From positions 17,779 to 81,778 of the forward strand of contig UQMB01000012.1 of the NCBI GenBank assembly GCA_900541925.1: a stretch of 64,000 nucleotides of DNA. Reading direction: 5' to 3'. The stretch's first letter is position 1; the number at the start of each line of letters is the position of its first letter. A program made the position numbers and the translations under genes. The notes under the pieces are model-generated. The model had not been told where the DNA came from. It did no database searches and saw only the letters and a list, made by a program, of their open reading frames with translations. The stretch comes from an uncultured Bacteroidales bacterium (GTDB lineage: Bacteria > Bacteroidota > Bacteroidia > Bacteroidales > UBA932). This document shows positions 61,346-64,000 of this stretch, in pieces.

Positions 61346-62890
61346 ATGCTGACACAGATAAAAGCCGCCAAATGCATAGGCACGCAGGCAGTGCTGGTCA
61401 CCGTGGAGACCGACATAGACCACGGCATAGGCATCCACCTGGTGGGGCTCGCCGACGCGGCCGTGAAAGAAAGCCTCCTGAGGACCGTGACAGCCATGGA
61501 GACGCTCGGATTCCGGGTCCCCGGCAAGAAAATCGTCATCAACCTCGCCCCGGCCGACCTGCGCAAGAACGGCAGCGGCTATGACCTCCCCATAGCGATA
61601 GGGATAATGGCCTCCTCGGGCAAGTATCAGTTCTCCGGCGCCGAAGAATACCTCATGATGGGAGAACTCGGACTGGACGGAAGCGTCAGGCCGATAGAGG
61701 GCGCGCTGCCATTTGTGGAGCTCGCGGCGGAGATCGGGATGCGGGGAGTGATCCTGCCGGCCGAGTCGGCCCTTGAGGCGGCGGAGATTACGGAAATCCC
61801 CGTCTATGGCATCACCCTGCTGTCAGAAGCCCTGAGCATACTTCAGGGCGGGGACTGCCGGCACCTCCTCGCCGGCGAGCTTTCGGCAAGGCTCCCGGCC
61901 AGAGGCGGCACCCGACCAGAGGAAAACGCCGTCGACTTCTCCGACATCATCGGGCAGGAAGGGGCCAAAAGGGCCGTAGAGATTGCGGCGGCCGGAGGGC
62001 ACAATCTCATAATGATCGGCGCCCCGGGGTCCGGCAAGAGCTCCCTTGCGAAAGCGATGGCCGGCATTCTCCCGCCCATGACCCGCGAAGAGTCTCTGGA
62101 GACCAGCCGCATATATTCCGTGGCCGGCCTGAGAAAGGGATGCAGCGGCCTGATACGGCAGCGTCCGTTCCGCTCCCCTCACTACTCGGCCTCGATGGCT
62201 GCCATCATCGGAGGTGGCGCCGGAGACAACATAGTCCCAGGAGAGGTCACCCTCGCCGACAACGGAGTCCTCTTTCTCGATGAGATGCCGCAGATGCCGA
62301 GAAGCGTGCTGGAATCTCTCCGCGGCCCCATCGAAGACCGCAAGGTGACTATCTCCAGGCTCAAGAACAAGGTGGATTTCCCCGCGTCTTTCACCCTCAT
62401 AGCCGCGGCCAACCCCTGCCCCTGCGGGTATTACGGCGAAGGAGACCGGTGCAGATGCACGGCGGCGCAGAGGACAGCCTATCTGGCGAAACTGTCCGGA
62501 CCGATAATGGACCGCATCGACCTGCAAGTCTGGATGCATCCCGTCCCCACGGAAGCGGTCGCCCGCAGGCTCAAAGCGGAAAGCAGTCGCGAAGTGGCCC
62601 TCAGGGTACGGGCCGCAAGGCTGAAGCAGGCGGCACGATTCCGAGAAGAGGGAATCAGCACCAACGCCGAGATGTCCAACCGCCAGTCCGAAAGACACTG
62701 CCGGCTGGACGATGAGTGCAGGCGCACCCTGGAAGACATAATGAGAAGGACCGGGATGTCCCTGCGGGCATGGTTCAGGATAATAAAAGTCGCCCGGACC
62801 ATAGCCGACCTCGAAGGTGAGGAACGGATACGTCCGGGCCATATTCTGGAAGCCGCGGGATACCGTCTACTTGATCGCGGCAAGATTTGA
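61346..62890 (+). CDS. comM: ComM/YifB-family Mg-chelatase-like AAA ATPase
   Basis: 514 residues. An N-terminal ChlI-like domain (GIGIHLVGLADAAVKESLLR core GLADAAVKES, NLAPADLRKNG) is followed by an AAA domain with Walker A GAPGSGKS (225-232), Walker B FLDEM and the cysteine cluster NPCPCGYYG...CRC. In naturally competent bacteria ComM is a branch-migration helicase for integrating foreign DNA; in others it is of unclear use. It is convergent with the aldo/keto reductase (24-base overlap). Confidence 0.94.
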   Translation: MLTQIKAAKCIGTQAVLVTVETDIDHGIGIHLVGLADAAVKESLLRTVTAMETLGFRVPGKKIVINLAPADLRKNGSGYDLPIAIGIMASSGKYQFSGAEEYLMMGELGLDGSVRPIEGALPFVELAAEIGMRGVILPAESALEAAEITEIPVYGITLLSEALSILQGGDCRHLLAGELSARLPARGGTRPEENAVDFSDIIGQEGAKRAVEIAAAGGHNLIMIGAPGSGKSSLAKAMAGILPPMTREESLETSRIYSVAGLRKGCSGLIRQRPFRSPHYSASMAAIIGGGAGDNIVPGEVTLADNGVLFLDEMPQMPRSVLESLRGPIEDRKVTISRLKNKVDFPASFTLIAAANPCPCGYYGEGDRCRCTAAQRTAYLAKLSGPIMDRIDLQVWMHPVPTEAVARRLKAESSREVALRVRAARLKQAARFREEGISTNAEMSNRQSERHCRLDDECRRTLEDIMRRTGMSLRAWFRIIKVARTIADLEGEERIRPGHILEAAGYRLLDRGKI

Positions 62891-63805
62891 CTTGAGTTGC
62901 GCGGCCGAGCTTGCCCCGACGATGACAGAGGTCACCTCCGGGCGGCGCAGAACCCAGCGAAGAGCATATTGCGCAAGGGTGACACCCTCCGCTTCCGCCT
63001 CCTTGCCCCAAACAGCTATCTGATCAAGAAGCTCCGGAGTCAGCACGTCCGGCTTAAGGAAACCGCTGTGCGTCATACGGGAGCCTTCTGGTATCCCGTG
63101 CTGATATTTACCGGTCAGAAGTCCTTGCGCCAGAGGGGAGAATGCGACAAAACCGGCCCCTGCGGCCTCGGCCTGAGGCAGAATCTCCGGCTCCACATTG
63201 CGGTCTATCATGTTGTAACGCCCCTGATACACAAGGCACGGCACATGCTGCTCCCGGAGATAGGCATAGGCCTTGGCGGCCATCTCCGGCGGATACTTGG
63301 AGAGCCCTACATACAGCGCCTTGCCCTGGCGTACCACATCGACGAAGGCCTGCATCGTCTCCTCTATCGGAGTCAGCGGGTCCGGCCGGTGCGAATAGAA
63401 GATATCCACATAGTCCAGCTTCATACGCTTGAGGCTCTGATCGATGGAAGCAATGATGGTCTTGCGTGAGCCCCACTCCCCGTATGGGCCCGGCCACATA
63501 TCGTGCCCAGCCTTGGTGGCTATGACGACCTCATCCCTGTGGGCGGCCAGAGAAGACCAGAAAATCTCTCCGAAGAGGCTTTCCGCAGCCCCGCAAGGCG
63601 GACCATAATTATTGGAAAGATCGAAATAAGTGATGCCGTTGTCGAATGCGCATTCGATAATCTCACGGCAATTGTCCTTGGACGCGTCAGCACCGAAATT
63701 GTGCCAGAAACCGAGAGAAATCTCAGGAAGAAGAAGGCCGCTCTGTCCGCAGCGACGATACTTCATTGATTCATAGCGCGGTAGTGTCTGCTTGTAATTA
63801 TCCAT
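62867..63805 (-). CDS. Aldo/keto reductase (YghZ/Kv-beta-like)
   Basis: 312 residues, a TIM-barrel oxidoreductase using NADPH. The catalytic tetrad is Asp62, Tyr67 (YFDLSNNYG), Lys98 (ATKAGH) and His139 (FYSHRPDP). The GPPCGAAESLFGE and PYGEWGSRK segments fit the YghZ group, which reduces methylglyoxal and L-glyceraldehyde 3-phosphate in E. coli. The exact substrate here is inference. A TATATTTG box lies at 63830-63837. Confidence 0.92.
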   Translation of the reverse strand: MDNYKQTLPRYESMKYRRCGQSGLLLPEISLGFWHNFGADASKDNCREIIECAFDNGITYFDLSNNYGPPCGAAESLFGEIFWSSLAAHRDEVVIATKAGHDMWPGPYGEWGSRKTIIASIDQSLKRMKLDYVDIFYSHRPDPLTPIEETMQAFVDVVRQGKALYVGLSKYPPEMAAKAYAYLREQHVPCLVYQGRYNMIDRNVEPEILPQAEAAGAGFVAFSPLAQGLLTGKYQHGIPEGSRMTHSGFLKPDVLTPELLDQIAVWGKEAEAEGVTLAQYALRWVLRRPEVTSVIVGASSAAQLKSNLAAIK

Positions 63806-63829
63806 TGCTTATTGTGGTTGAGTTGAGAG

Positions 63830-63837
63830 CAAATATA
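63830..63837 (-). promoter_or_regulatory. Aldo/keto reductase promoter, -7 element
   Basis: TATATTTG on the minus strand, 24 bases before the ATG at 63805. Confidence 0.6.
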
Positions 63838-63869
63838 CATAAAATAAAAATGAAAAAATCTCAAAAATA

Positions 63870-63901
63870 TTTGGCGGAAATAAAAAAACGGCTTACCTTT
63901 G
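63870..63901 (+). promoter_or_regulatory. Strong consensus promoter at the right edge
   Basis: TTTG (63870-63873), a 20-base A-rich spacer and TACCTTTG (63894-63901), a perfect Bacteroidetes promoter, preceded by an A-rich tract (63839-63867) that could act as an UP element. Confidence 0.85.
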
Positions 63902-64000
63902 CAATCCCTTTCCGAGAGGCTTGGGACAAGATCATTGATAATATTGAAAGACAAGTACAAGCAAGTACCGAGAAAAATGCAATAGAATCGAGAGCGTTGA
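63902..64000 (+). ncRNA. Probable rRNA-operon leader (5' part only)
   Basis: There is no open frame. The sequence after the promoter (GATCATTGATAATATTGAAA, then AAGCAAGTACCGAGAAAAAT) resembles, from memory, the leader that precedes 16S rRNA in Bacteroidales. The 16S gene itself would start beyond the right edge. Another highly expressed gene is the alternative. Confidence 0.5.

Noticed and set aside
61823..62842. 339-residue minus-strand open frame
   Set aside because: Antisense to the ComM/YifB gene, which has all its motifs.
1..64000. Insertion sequences, prophage or integrative element
   Set aside because: No transposase, integrase, phage structural or conjugation gene was found, and codon use appears even across the window.

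Overview
The window reads as a chromosomal segment of an uncultured or gut-type member of the Bacteroidales (Bacteroidetes) with a GC-rich genome. The evidence is the gene families (GldH, DUF4271, DUF2723, BACON-domain lipoproteins, Oar-like TonB receptor, FISUMP domain, split transketolase, Bacteroidetes-type malate dehydrogenase), known Bacteroidetes neighbourhoods (polyprenyl synthase-holB-ricT-gldH; SUI1-DUF4271-hemD-rnpA-yidD), and many TTTG/TAnnTTTG promoters. GC content and gene mix would suit Alistipes/Rikenellaceae or the Cryptobacteroides group; that placement is inference. It looks like core chromosome: no insertion sequence, prophage, integrase or CRISPR array was seen, and almost every base is coding.

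Layout. 1-10590 (minus): a surface/periplasmic cluster with an Oar-like TonB receptor and a triple OB-fold/BACON lipoprotein, a terminator, then a BACON/OB lipoprotein, a NUC1 nuclease lipoprotein, an M3 peptidase and gpmI (cut by the left edge). 10754-13383 (plus): metK behind a SAM-II riboswitch, smpB, miaA. 13591-17962: a FISUMP lipoprotein, then convergent genes for a large TonB-type outer-membrane protein and a small secreted zinc-ribbon protein. 18042-24025 (minus): one tightly overlapping operon trxA-barrel-LOG-ispB-holB-ricT-gldH-trmB. 24088-29954 (minus): a TolC/MFP/RND efflux operon ending in a small PII-like protein. 30035-33203: lgt, pgk and a divergent methyltransferase. 33200-38826: DUF2723 membrane protein divergent from SUI1-DUF4271-hemD-rnpA-yidD. 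38951-42625: split transketolase divergent from lepA. 42609-47037: heavy-metal ATPase, YqaA-like membrane protein, membrane acyltransferase. 47038-47588 is the only gene-free stretch over 300 bases and is full of palindromes and repeats. 47589-49121: tRNA-Pro (minus), LolD-like ATPase and a TrmN6-like methyltransferase. 49337-53493: a lipid operon (acyl-CoA/ACP synthetase, KAS II, FabZ-type dehydratase, FabI). 53566-57739: malate dehydrogenase, phosphopantetheinyl transferase, EnvC-like factor, TPR protein. 57820-60876: ECF sigma factor with a membrane-anchored beta-barrel partner, then an unknown lipoprotein. 60860-63805: tsaE, comM/yifB, aldo/keto reductase. The right edge carries a textbook strong promoter whose downstream sequence resembles an rRNA-operon leader.

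Themes. Most genes are housekeeping (translation, tRNA modification, fatty-acid and isoprenoid synthesis, glycolysis, envelope biogenesis). The features most worth following up are the predicted nucleic-acid-handling surface cluster, the SAM-II riboswitch, the leaderless-type promoters, the dispersed 27-base intergenic motif with its neighbouring palindromes, the secreted zinc-ribbon protein, and the sigma/anti-sigma-barrel pair.
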